Assembly: GCF_937876455.1 (NCBI RefSeq)
Contig: NZ_CALFIG010000016.1
Coordinates: 1-21,446, forward strand
Direction of reading: 5' to 3'
Length of the DNA stretch: 21,446 nt
DNA from: an uncultured Flavobacterium sp.
GTDB taxonomy: Bacteria > Bacteroidota > Bacteroidia > Flavobacteriales > Flavobacteriaceae
The translations under genes and the position numbers were made by a program. The first letter of the stretch is position 1. Every line of letters begins with the position of its first letter. The notes under the pieces were generated by a model. The model worked only from the letters and a program-made list of their open reading frames with translations. It did no database searches and was not told where the DNA came from. This document shows, one piece after another, positions 1-6,746 of the stretch.

Positions 1-784
1 ATAATTTCCATAGGAAAAGAAGCAAGAAAAAATAGCTGCAATAAAAGTATGTGTCCATGTAACCTACTTCATAAATGGTAACTAAAAAATAAACAGGAAC
101 TAATGTTAAAGCTAATAAAAATGTGATACAACTTTTAGTGAATCTTTCGCCAAAAATAACTGGTAATGTTTGGTAATCATTACTTAAATCTCCTGATATA
201 TTTTCTAAATCTTTAATCATTTCCCTTATTAAAATAATAAGAAACAAAAAGGTGGCATGCACAAAAATTACCTGATAAAAATTTTTAAAATACAACAGAA
301 TCCCAAAAAAAGGAAGTACCGCTAAAAGAGCAGCGGAAAGATTACCTATTGCTACATATTTTTTCAACCTATGTGAATAATACCAAAGCAAAAAAATGTA
401 AACGGAATAAAAAAATGCAGCGCGCCATGACACAAAAAAAGCCAATAATGCCGAAATAAAATTAAGCGCAAAATAAACTTGTAATTGGGTTTTTTGACTT
501 ACCAAACGGTCTAAATAGGATTTTTTTGGTCGGTTAATGATGTCTTTTTTTGCATCATAAAAATTGTTGATAATATACCCCCCAGCAATAGCAAAAGTGG
601 AAGAAAGTACCAATAAAAACAATCGCCAATCTAACAAAACGTCAAGTGCTCTTTTTTCTGGAGCCAAAATAAAAATTGCGGCTAAATATTGTGCTGAAGC
701 AATTACAAAAATATTATAGCCACGCACTACCGAGAAGAAACTCAAGATTTTAGTGAGTACTATTTTTGTTTTGCGATTGAACAT
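1..784 (-). CDS. UbiA-family prenyltransferase, partial (C-terminus off the left edge)
   Basis: The frame is open from the ATG at 784 to the window edge, giving 261 residues; UbiA enzymes are usually near 300, so about 40 C-terminal residues are missing. It is a multi-span membrane protein. The first Asp-rich motif is at residues 73-86 (N73, D77, D81, N84, P86) and the second at 192-203 (D192, D199, D203); in the family these bind Mg2+ and the prenyl diphosphate. Family members attach a prenyl chain to an acceptor such as a quinone precursor, haem or geranylgeranylglycerol phosphate. The acceptor cannot be read from the sequence. As the last visible gene of a leftward unit after the decarboxylase and GHMP kinase (81 nt gap), it probably uses the isoprenoid made by that pathway. 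Similar flavobacterial genes are often named geranylgeranylglycerol-phosphate geranylgeranyltransferase; a MenA-type role is the alternative. Confidence 0.88.
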   Translation of the reverse strand, partial: MFNRKTKIVLTKILSFFSVVRGYNIFVIASAQYLAAIFILAPEKRALDVLLDWRLFLLVLSSTFAIAGGYIINNFYDAKKDIINRPKKSYLDRLVSQKTQLQVYFALNFISALLAFFVSWRAAFFYSVYIFLLWYYSHRLKKYVAIGNLSAALLAVLPFFGILLYFKNFYQVIFVHATFLFLIILIREMIKDLENISGDLSNDYQTLPVIFGERFTKSCITFLLALTLVPVYFLVTIYEVGYMDTYFYCSYFFLLLFLWKL

Positions 785-793
785 TTGTCTTTT

Positions 794-857
794 GTTTCAG
801 GTTTCAAGTTTCAAGTTGATTTAACAGTAAGTAAAACTATTAAACTGGGAAACTTTA
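794..857. repeat. short periodic repeats between the GHMP kinase and UbiA genes
   Basis: Three and a half 7-nt units, GTTTCAG, GTTTCAA, GTTTCAA, GTT, run from 794 to 817. Further on, 834-857 reads as three 8-nt units that each begin AAACT (834, 842, 850). The AAACT units can pair imperfectly with the GTTTCAA units, so the RNA could fold back on itself. No coding potential is seen in this 81-nt gap. Confidence 0.6.
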
Positions 858-865
858 AACAAAAA

Positions 866-1804
866 TTAAAATTGATACACCACTTCTAATTTATACGCAG
901 CTAATGAGGCTTTTGCTTTCTCTAAGTCTTCAGTAAAGCCTAAAATATACCCTCCGCCACCAGAACCACATAATTTTAAATAGTAATCATTTGTGTCAAT
1001 TCCATGTTGCCAAACTTTATGAAATTGTTCTGGGATCATGGGTTTAAAGTTATTTAATACTACTTTGGACAATTCTTTCGTGTTTTGAAATAAATTTTTC
1101 ATGTCGCCATGTAAAAAATTTTCCACGCATTTATCGGTATACTTAATAAACTGAGACTTTAACATATTTCGAAAACCTTTGTCTTTTAAGTTTTCCATAA
1201 AAATATTTACCATAGGCGCAGTTTCGCCAATAATGCCAGAATCAATTAAAAACACAGCTCCTTTTCCTGTTGTAGACTGACTTGGAATACCAGTTGGTTC
1301 AATATTATCTTTAGAATTAATTAAAATAGGCAAACTTAAATAGCTATTTAACGGATCTAAACCTGAACTTTTGCCGTGGAAAAAAGATTCCATTTGAGCA
1401 AAAATAGATTTCAATTGCAGTAATTTTTCTCGAGTTAAATTTTCTAGAACCGTGATTTTATCATGTGCATATTTATCATAAATGGCTGCTACTAAAGCAC
1501 CACTACTTCCTACTCCATAGCCTTGAGGAATACTAGAATCAAAATACATTCCGGCATTAACATCTTTTTGCAACGCTTCTAAATTGAAAGAAACCAATGA
1601 AGGCTGTGTCTTTTGCAATTGCTGCAAATAAATCGTAAATTTTTCTAAACTCTTATTCGATTTTTTTGCTTCTTCAGAAGGATTAGCGTCTGTTTTTAAC
1701 GCGCCATTGTAAAAATTATAGGGAATAGAAAGACCTTTTGAATCTTGAATAATTCCATATTCTCCGAATAATAATATTTTAGAATAAAAAAGTGGTCCTT
1801 TCAT
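866..1804 (-). CDS. GHMP kinase, probable mevalonate kinase
   Basis: 312 residues. GHMP-family features: an N-terminal segment with K9 in YSKILLFGEY; the glycine-rich ATP loop GVGSSGAL at 97-104; an HGKSSGLDP segment at 143-151 whose D150 fits the catalytic Asp of mevalonate kinases; and the C-terminal motif GSGGGGYILG at 280-289. The family phosphorylates a small alcohol with ATP. Lying 57 nt downstream of mvaD, it most likely makes 5-phosphomevalonate in the mevalonate route to isopentenyl diphosphate. Phosphomevalonate kinase is the alternative, since only one GHMP kinase besides the decarboxylase is visible here. A one-mismatch -7 box (TATCTTTA, 1857 down to 1850) lies upstream, so a secondary promoter is possible, but readthrough from mvaD is simpler. 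The start is an ATG followed directly by a conserved-looking N-terminus. Confidence 0.85.
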   Translation of the reverse strand: MKGPLFYSKILLFGEYGIIQDSKGLSIPYNFYNGALKTDANPSEEAKKSNKSLEKFTIYLQQLQKTQPSLVSFNLEALQKDVNAGMYFDSSIPQGYGVGSSGALVAAIYDKYAHDKITVLENLTREKLLQLKSIFAQMESFFHGKSSGLDPLNSYLSLPILINSKDNIEPTGIPSQSTTGKGAVFLIDSGIIGETAPMVNIFMENLKDKGFRNMLKSQFIKYTDKCVENFLHGDMKNLFQNTKELSKVVLNNFKPMIPEQFHKVWQHGIDTNDYYLKLCGSGGGGYILGFTEDLEKAKASLAAYKLEVVYQF

Positions 1805-1809
1805 TTTTT

Positions 1810-1844
1810 AGTTTACAGTTTACAGTATTTAGTAATCAGTTGTT
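1810..1844. repeat. five tandem AGTnnnn heptads between mvaD and the GHMP kinase gene
   Basis: Five consecutive 7-nt units all begin AGT: AGTTTAC (1810), AGTTTAC (1817), AGTATTT (1824), AGTAATC (1831) and AGTTGTT (1838). They fill most of the 57-nt gap between the two coding regions. The first two units are identical and the rest are degenerate. Confidence 0.65.
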
Positions 1845-1861
1845 TTGCGTAAAGATACAAA

Positions 1862-2947
1862 TTATTTTAAACAAGTGGCACCTTTTCCAATTTCATCACA
1901 AATATACTGACCATTTTGACAATAGCCAACTAATTCATCTTGAATAAATTGCAAAACTTTTTCTTTTACATTATTTGGATATAAAACGTGTACATTCGCA
2001 CCGGCATCAAGGGTAAAACAAACAGGAACCGCTGTTTGATTTCTAAATTGCCAAATTTTAGTAATAATTTCAAGCGTATTAGGCTTCATTAATATAAAAT
2101 AAGGCATCGATGTCATCATCATGGCATGTAATGTCAATGCTTCACTTTCAACAATTTTAATAAAATCTTCAATTGCACCTTTCTTTAAAATTGTGCTTAA
2201 TGCCGCTAGGTTGTCGTGTGCTTGCTCAAATCTTCGTTCGGCATAAGGATGCCCATGCATTAAATCATGTCCAAGTGTGCTCGATACCACTTTTTCTCCC
2301 TTATCCACAAGCAATATAGTATCTTGATACTGTTTGAAATTTTCATGTAAGGCTTCAAATGTTAGACCAAACAAATCGGAACTCGCTTTTATACTTTGGT
2401 TTTCTCCCCAAGTTACAACCTCTCCTTTTATACTTCTACACGCACTACCGCTACCTAATCGTGCTAAAAAAGAAGCTTTTGCATAAAAATAATCGTCTGA
2501 AATAGCTGGAACAAGCGCTTTTTCAAGACTCATGACATTCATTGCTAATGCCGCCATTCCTGATGCAGATGACGCTATGCCTGAACTGTGAGGAAATGTA
2601 TTTTTTGTATCAATTACTAAATGAAAATTTTTCAAATAAGGACAGAACCGTTCTATTCGTTCTAAAAATTTTTGAATTTTTGGTTTAAAATCTTCTTTAG
2701 GCTGACCTTCAAATAGCAAATCAAAAGAAAATGATTCATTCATTTCTTTTCTTTTTACCTCAACCGAAGTGATTGTTTTACAATAGTTTAAGGTAAAACT
2801 AATAGAAGGATTAGCTGGAATTTGCTCTCCGCTTTCTTTTTTACCCCAATACTTTACTAAAGCAATATTACTTGGAGCGCTCCATGAAAATGTTGCAGTA
2901 TCGATAAGTGAAAAGCTGGACGGAATAAAATCTTGTTCTGTGAACAT
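1862..2947 (-). CDS. mvaD: diphosphomevalonate decarboxylase
   Basis: 361 residues from the ATG at 2947. It performs the ATP-dependent decarboxylation of diphosphomevalonate to isopentenyl diphosphate in the cytoplasm. Family signatures: SAPSNIALVKYWGK near residues 23-36 (K32), NPSISFTL, the ATP-loop segment SSGIASSASG at 121-130, LARLGSGSACRS with R171, and FTLDAGANVH with the catalytic D314. An in-frame TTG at 2965 would add six residues, but that TTG is part of the -7 promoter box TATATTTG (2970 down to 2963) and so cannot be in the mRNA; the ATG at 2947 is therefore preferred. It heads a leftward unit with the GHMP kinase and UbiA genes. Use of monophosphate mevalonate as substrate, known in some relatives, cannot be excluded. 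Confidence 0.95.
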   Translation of the reverse strand: MFTEQDFIPSSFSLIDTATFSWSAPSNIALVKYWGKKESGEQIPANPSISFTLNYCKTITSVEVKRKEMNESFSFDLLFEGQPKEDFKPKIQKFLERIERFCPYLKNFHLVIDTKNTFPHSSGIASSASGMAALAMNVMSLEKALVPAISDDYFYAKASFLARLGSGSACRSIKGEVVTWGENQSIKASSDLFGLTFEALHENFKQYQDTILLVDKGEKVVSSTLGHDLMHGHPYAERRFEQAHDNLAALSTILKKGAIEDFIKIVESEALTLHAMMMTSMPYFILMKPNTLEIITKIWQFRNQTAVPVCFTLDAGANVHVLYPNNVKEKVLQFIQDELVGYCQNGQYICDEIGKGATCLK

Positions 2948-2962
2948 CGTTGTAATTTTTAG

Positions 2963-2970
2963 CAAATATA
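2963..2970 (-). promoter_or_regulatory. -7 promoter box for the mvaD unit
   Basis: On the minus strand 2970 to 2963 reads TATATTTG, an exact match to the Bacteroidota -7 consensus TAnnTTTG. It is 15 nt upstream of the mvaD ATG, so the leader would be only about 10 nt. No TTG is present 17-23 nt further upstream; the heptad repeats occupy that position. Confidence 0.6.
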
Positions 2971-2981
2971 AAAAAGGATTA

Positions 2982-3009
2982 TTAGAAGTTAGACTTTAGA
3001 AATCAGAAG
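2982..3009. repeat. four tandem TTAGAAG-like heptads between two divergent promoters
   Basis: Four consecutive 7-nt units: TTAGAAG (2982), TTAGACT (2989), TTAGAAA (2996) and TCAGAAG (3003). They fill the space between the leftward -7 box of mvaD and the rightward -7 box of tspO, where both -33 elements would be expected. Confidence 0.65.
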
Positions 3010-3014
3010 TTTTG

Positions 3015-3022
3015 TATCTTTG
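3015..3022 (+). promoter_or_regulatory. -7 promoter box for tspO
   Basis: TATCTTTG matches TAnnTTTG exactly and lies 17 nt upstream of the tspO ATG. A clear -33 TTG is not seen at the usual distance. Confidence 0.6.
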
Positions 3023-3039
3023 ACTAAAATAGTTGAAAA

Positions 3040-3516
3040 ATGCAAAAATACCTTCGAATTATTTACTGTGTTACCATTTGTTTAGTCATTGGATTTTTAT
3101 CGGGAAAAGTAACGCAATCTTCTATTTCTACTTGGTATCCCACCTTACAAAAACCTTCTTTCAATCCGCCAAATTGGATTTTTGCTCCCGTTTGGACTAC
3201 GCTTTATATTCTTATGGGCATTGCAGCAGGGTTAATTTGGAACGAAATTAATTCGAAAGAGAAAGAAGTAAAACAAGGCTTAAAATTTTTTGTTATTCAA
3301 TTGGCTCTTAATGCGTTATGGTCTTATTTATTTTTTGGCTTACAAAACGTTTTTTTAGCCGCTCTAGAAGTAATTTTATTGTTATTGATGATTTATGAAA
3401 CGTATCTAAAATTCAAACCCATACATAGAAATGCCAGCTATTTGTTACTTCCTTATATGGCATGGGTTTCTTTTGCAAGTGTGTTAACTTGGAGTATATG
3501 GTTTTTGAACAGGTAA
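3040..3516 (+). CDS. tspO: TspO/MBR family membrane protein
   Basis: 158 residues with five hydrophobic spans, the usual TspO fold. Conserved family segments are visible: W32-Y33, KPSFNPP at 38-44, W46, P50 and W52 in the second span region, LNALWS at 90-95, and LLPYMAWVSFA at 136-146. Bacterial TspO proteins bind porphyrins and other tetrapyrroles and have been linked to light, oxygen and stress responses; the exact function is unsettled. The start is the ATG at 3040, just after the TATCTTTG box; an overlapping frame starting at 3033 is a shadow. It diverges from the mvaD unit and meets the next gene tail to tail, the two stop codons touching (3514-3516 and 3517-3519). Confidence 0.93.
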   Translation: MQKYLRIIYCVTICLVIGFLSGKVTQSSISTWYPTLQKPSFNPPNWIFAPVWTTLYILMGIAAGLIWNEINSKEKEVKQGLKFFVIQLALNALWSYLFFGLQNVFLAALEVILLLLMIYETYLKFKPIHRNASYLLLPYMAWVSFASVLTWSIWFLNR

Positions 3517-4722
3517 TTATATATTTTCTGCCAAAATAAACCCTCCTGTCCAAGCATTTTGAAAGTTGAATCCACCTGTAATGGCATCAATATTTAGTAT
3601 TTCGCCTGCAAAAAAAAGGTTAGGCAAAATTTTACTTTGCATGGTTTTGAAGTTGATTTCCTTTAAATCAATACCGCCTGCAGTTACAAATTCTTCTTTA
3701 AACGTACTCTTACCATTCACTTGATAGGTTGCTGCGGTAAGTTCTTCGGCTAATTTGTTGAGTTGTTTTTTAGTTAAATCGGCCCATTTCGTTTCAAAAG
3801 AAATAGTAGCAGCCCCTAAAATACTTTCCCAAAGTCGTTTTGGCAACGCAAAAGGAGAAAATTTAGCACAATTTTTCTTGGCATTTTCTATTTTTAATTC
3901 TTGAAGCATCGCCAAAACCTCATCAAAATTTTGGTCTTTTAGCCAATTAATTTGAATGGAAAATTGATAATTTGTATCAAATAATTCTCGAGCTCCCCAA
4001 GCAGAAAGTCTCAATATGGCAGGACCACTCATTCCCCAATGCGTAATTAACAAGGGCCCAGAAGCGACTAATTTGCTGTTTTTTACTTTTACCGAAACCT
4101 CAGCAGAAACACCCATTAAATCTTTTATTCGAGCATCTTTGATATTGAATGTAAAAAGTGATGGAACTGGCGAAACAATAGTATGTCCTAATTTATGCAA
4201 CAGTTCCCAAATTTTAGGATTACTACCCGTTGCAAAAACAATTTTTGTAGCTTGGTACGAATTGTTTTGTGTATCTATTTTCCAAACTTCACCCGCGTTA
4301 AACAAAGACTGCACACTTTGAGAAGTATACACTTTTATGCCTAACTTTTGAACCGCATTTTCAAAACAATCTATGATGGTTTGCGACGAATCTGTCACAG
4401 GAAACATGCGTCCATCTTCTTCAATCTTTAACTGAACACCATGTTTTTCAAACCATTCTATTGTGTCCCCCGAACAAAATTGATGAAAAGGTCCTTTTAA
4501 TTCTTTTTCGCCTCGCGGATAAAACTTAACCAAATCATTTGGTACAAAACAGGCATGAGTTACATTGCATCGACCACCCCCAGAAATGCGCACTTTTGAC
4601 AAGCATTCTTTTCCACGTTCTAAAATGGCAACACGAAGTTTCGGATTTTTTTCTACTATATTAATAGCTGAAAAAAATCCGGCTGCACCTCCGCCAATGA
4701 TAATGATGTCGAAATGTTGCAT
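3517..4722 (-). CDS. HI0933/BaiN-type NAD(P)/FAD-dependent oxidoreductase
   Basis: 401 residues. The N-terminus is a dinucleotide-binding fold (IIIIGGGAAGFFSA, residues 7-20) with E36 at the end of the second strand. Family signatures follow: SGGGRCNVTH, EDGRMFPVTDSSQTI, THWGMSGPAIL, and a C-terminal block with VTAGGIDLKEI, FFAGEILNIDAITGG and QNAWTGG. Proteins of this family (also called YhiN or aminoacetone-oxidase-like) carry FAD; most have no confirmed substrate. No signal peptide, so cytoplasmic. It starts 6 nt after the stop of the upstream S9 peptidase gene and is probably co-transcribed with it. With no spacer before the tspO stop, any terminator must lie inside a coding region. Confidence 0.9.
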   Translation of the reverse strand: MQHFDIIIIGGGAAGFFSAINIVEKNPKLRVAILERGKECLSKVRISGGGRCNVTHACFVPNDLVKFYPRGEKELKGPFHQFCSGDTIEWFEKHGVQLKIEEDGRMFPVTDSSQTIIDCFENAVQKLGIKVYTSQSVQSLFNAGEVWKIDTQNNSYQATKIVFATGSNPKIWELLHKLGHTIVSPVPSLFTFNIKDARIKDLMGVSAEVSVKVKNSKLVASGPLLITHWGMSGPAILRLSAWGARELFDTNYQFSIQINWLKDQNFDEVLAMLQELKIENAKKNCAKFSPFALPKRLWESILGAATISFETKWADLTKKQLNKLAEELTAATYQVNGKSTFKEEFVTAGGIDLKEINFKTMQSKILPNLFFAGEILNIDAITGGFNFQNAWTGGFILAENI

Positions 4723-4728
4723 AAACTT

Positions 4729-6627
4729 TTAAAGCGTCTCTTTCAACCATTTAAAAAATTCGCCTTGCCACACTAAAGCATTTTGTGGTTTTAACACCCA
4801 GTGGTTTTCGTCTGGAAATAATAAAAATTTACTTTTAATTCCTTTTAATTGTGCCGCTTGAAACGCTTCTTGTCCTTGTCCAATTGGTACACGGTAATCT
4901 TTTCCACCTTGAATAATTAAAATAGGTGTATTCCAATTATTTACTAATTTAATAGGGTTGAATTCGTTGTATGTTTTTTGTGCAATTTTATTCTCTTTTT
5001 CCCAATAGGCACCACCAGCATCCCAATTTGTAAAAAAGACTTCCTCTGTTGTACCATACATACTTTCTGTATTGTAAATACCGCAATGCGAAATAAACGT
5101 TTTAAATCTGTTTTTGTGTATACCTGCTAAATAAAATACAGAATATCCTCCGTAACTTGCTCCCACAGCACCTAAACGATTTGCATCTACATACGGTTCT
5201 TTAGCCACATCATCAATGGCTGCTAAATAATCGTCCATTACTTGGCCTCCCCAATCTCCACTAATTTGTTCGTTCCATGCTACACCATGCCCAGGCATTC
5301 CTCTTCGGTTTGGCGCCACTATAATATACCCTTGCGAAGCCATTAATTGAAAATTCCAACGGAATGAATACGATTGAGTTAAAGCACTTTGTGGCCCGCC
5401 TTGACAATATAAAAGCGTTGGATATTTTTTTGTTTTATCAAAATTAGGCGGTAAAATAACCCAAACTAACATTTTCTTTCCGTCAGTTGTGGTTACCCAT
5501 CTTTTTTCTGATGTACACATTCCTATTTTTGCATAGGCATCATCATTTACATGTGTAATTTGATTCCATGCTTTTTTATTTAAATCATACGCAAAAATTT
5601 CTGCAGCATGATTGTGATCTGTGCGGGTTACTAGTACCGAATTTTCACTGAAACCAATAATTCCATTCACATCAAAATTACCATCAGTTAGTTGTTTAAC
5701 AACAGGGAGCATTTTAGTTAAGCCTGTATAGTTCACTTCAAAAAGCTGCTTTGTTCCTGCATTTGGAGCAATAAAATATACTTTTTTACCGTCTTTTGAC
5801 CAAACAAAACTTTCAACAGTACCGTCCCAGTTTGCGGTTAAATTTACATCATACCCCTTTACTCGAACAATAATATCATTTTTATCCGCTTCAAAACCAT
5901 CGCGTTTCATTTGCAACCAAGATAATTCACCCAAAGGTGAAAAAAGAGGATGTGTATCGTATCCTTTATTAGTAGGTGTTAAATTTACCGTTTTACCAGT
6001 TGCTAAATCATATTCATATAAATCGGTATTTGTGCTTTTTGCATAAGCCGTTCCTGCTAATTTTTTACATACATAAATGATTTTTGACCCATCTGGCGAC
6101 CAAGTATAATCTTCATCTCCTCCATGTGGTTTTTGAGGAGCATCATAAGGCTCGTTAGGCATAATATCAAATTCTTTACCCGATGCCAAATCTTTATAAA
6201 ACACATGATTGTGCGTGCCATCATTGTAGGTATCCCAATGACGATAATCTAATTCTGTATAAATTTGAGCCGAAGTTTTGCTTAATTCTGGATACAAATC
6301 TGTTCCTAATAATTTTTCCACTTTTACCGCTTTATCAACTATTTTTTTGGTTCCGTCTTTTGATACATTTTTATCATGTATTAACCCTTCCGCAGAAACA
6401 ATTTGCACCGCCTTGCCTCCGTTTACAGGTATAGCATACGTAGTAGAAACAATTTTATTTTCTTGAATGCTTGGAATGCCTACTTTAAAAAGTATGTTTT
6501 TGCCATCTTTGGTCATTCCCAATGGATTAATTCTGCCTAACTGCCAAAGTTTTTCTGGCGTTAAAATCTCTTGTGCGGATGTAGTAATACTAATCATACT
6601 GATAACGAGTAAAATATATTTTTTCAT
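4729..6627 (-). CDS. secreted S9 family peptidase (dipeptidyl/acylaminoacyl-peptidase type)
   Basis: 632 residues. A Sec signal peptide (about residues 1-18, ending TSAQ) predicts export. Residues about 25-380 contain beta-propeller repeats with WSPDG and WSKDG turns (near 176 and 276). The C-terminal alpha/beta hydrolase carries the catalytic triad: S491 in GASYGG, D577 in GGKDYR and H609 in DENHW. S9 enzymes with this layout cleave short peptides, often dipeptides or blocked residues, in the periplasm. The GDWGGQVMDDY segment ahead of the serine is typical of this branch. It is followed after 6 nt by the HI0933-type flavoprotein gene. A -7 box with one mismatch (TACTTTTA, 6659 down to 6652) lies 24 nt upstream. 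It is a different S9 branch from the prolyl oligopeptidase at 10613-12712. Confidence 0.92.
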   Translation of the reverse strand: MKKYILLVISMISITTSAQEILTPEKLWQLGRINPLGMTKDGKNILFKVGIPSIQENKIVSTTYAIPVNGGKAVQIVSAEGLIHDKNVSKDGTKKIVDKAVKVEKLLGTDLYPELSKTSAQIYTELDYRHWDTYNDGTHNHVFYKDLASGKEFDIMPNEPYDAPQKPHGGDEDYTWSPDGSKIIYVCKKLAGTAYAKSTNTDLYEYDLATGKTVNLTPTNKGYDTHPLFSPLGELSWLQMKRDGFEADKNDIIVRVKGYDVNLTANWDGTVESFVWSKDGKKVYFIAPNAGTKQLFEVNYTGLTKMLPVVKQLTDGNFDVNGIIGFSENSVLVTRTDHNHAAEIFAYDLNKKAWNQITHVNDDAYAKIGMCTSEKRWVTTTDGKKMLVWVILPPNFDKTKKYPTLLYCQGGPQSALTQSYSFRWNFQLMASQGYIIVAPNRRGMPGHGVAWNEQISGDWGGQVMDDYLAAIDDVAKEPYVDANRLGAVGASYGGYSVFYLAGIHKNRFKTFISHCGIYNTESMYGTTEEVFFTNWDAGGAYWEKENKIAQKTYNEFNPIKLVNNWNTPILIIQGGKDYRVPIGQGQEAFQAAQLKGIKSKFLLFPDENHWVLKPQNALVWQGEFFKWLKETL

Positions 6628-6651
6628 TTTAATAAAATTTAAATACGATGC

Positions 6652-6659
6652 TAAAAGTA
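6652..6659 (-). promoter_or_regulatory. weak -7 box for the S9 peptidase gene
   Basis: On the minus strand the sequence is TACTTTTA, one mismatch from TAnnTTTG, at a sensible distance from the ATG at 6627. No -33 TTG is visible. Confidence 0.3.
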
Positions 6660-6661
6660 GT

Positions 6662-6694
6662 ACATTTTTTAAAAAAAATGTGTATTTTCACACA
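6662..6694. promoter_or_regulatory. two small inverted repeats in a divergent intergenic region
   Basis: ACATTTTTT (6662-6670) pairs with AAAAAATGT (6673-6681) across 2 nt, and TGTGT (6679-6683) pairs with ACACA (6690-6694). They sit in the 119-nt gap between the S9 peptidase (leftward) and the symporter (rightward), where an operator could lie. The arms are AT-rich, so chance is possible. No clear rightward TAnnTTTG box for the symporter was found. Confidence 0.3.
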
Positions 6695-6746
6695 CAAATA
6701 AAATTAACTACAATACATAGTCTTATACTAAAATAAAATCTTACAT

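Noticed and set aside
3033..3251. A 72-codon open frame overlapping tspO in another frame
   Set aside because: It lies inside the well-supported tspO frame, has no family features and no separate promoter.
3509..3549. ACAGG...CCTGT pairing across the tspO/flavoprotein junction as a terminator
   Set aside because: A 5-bp stem with a 31-nt loop and no T-run is too weak.
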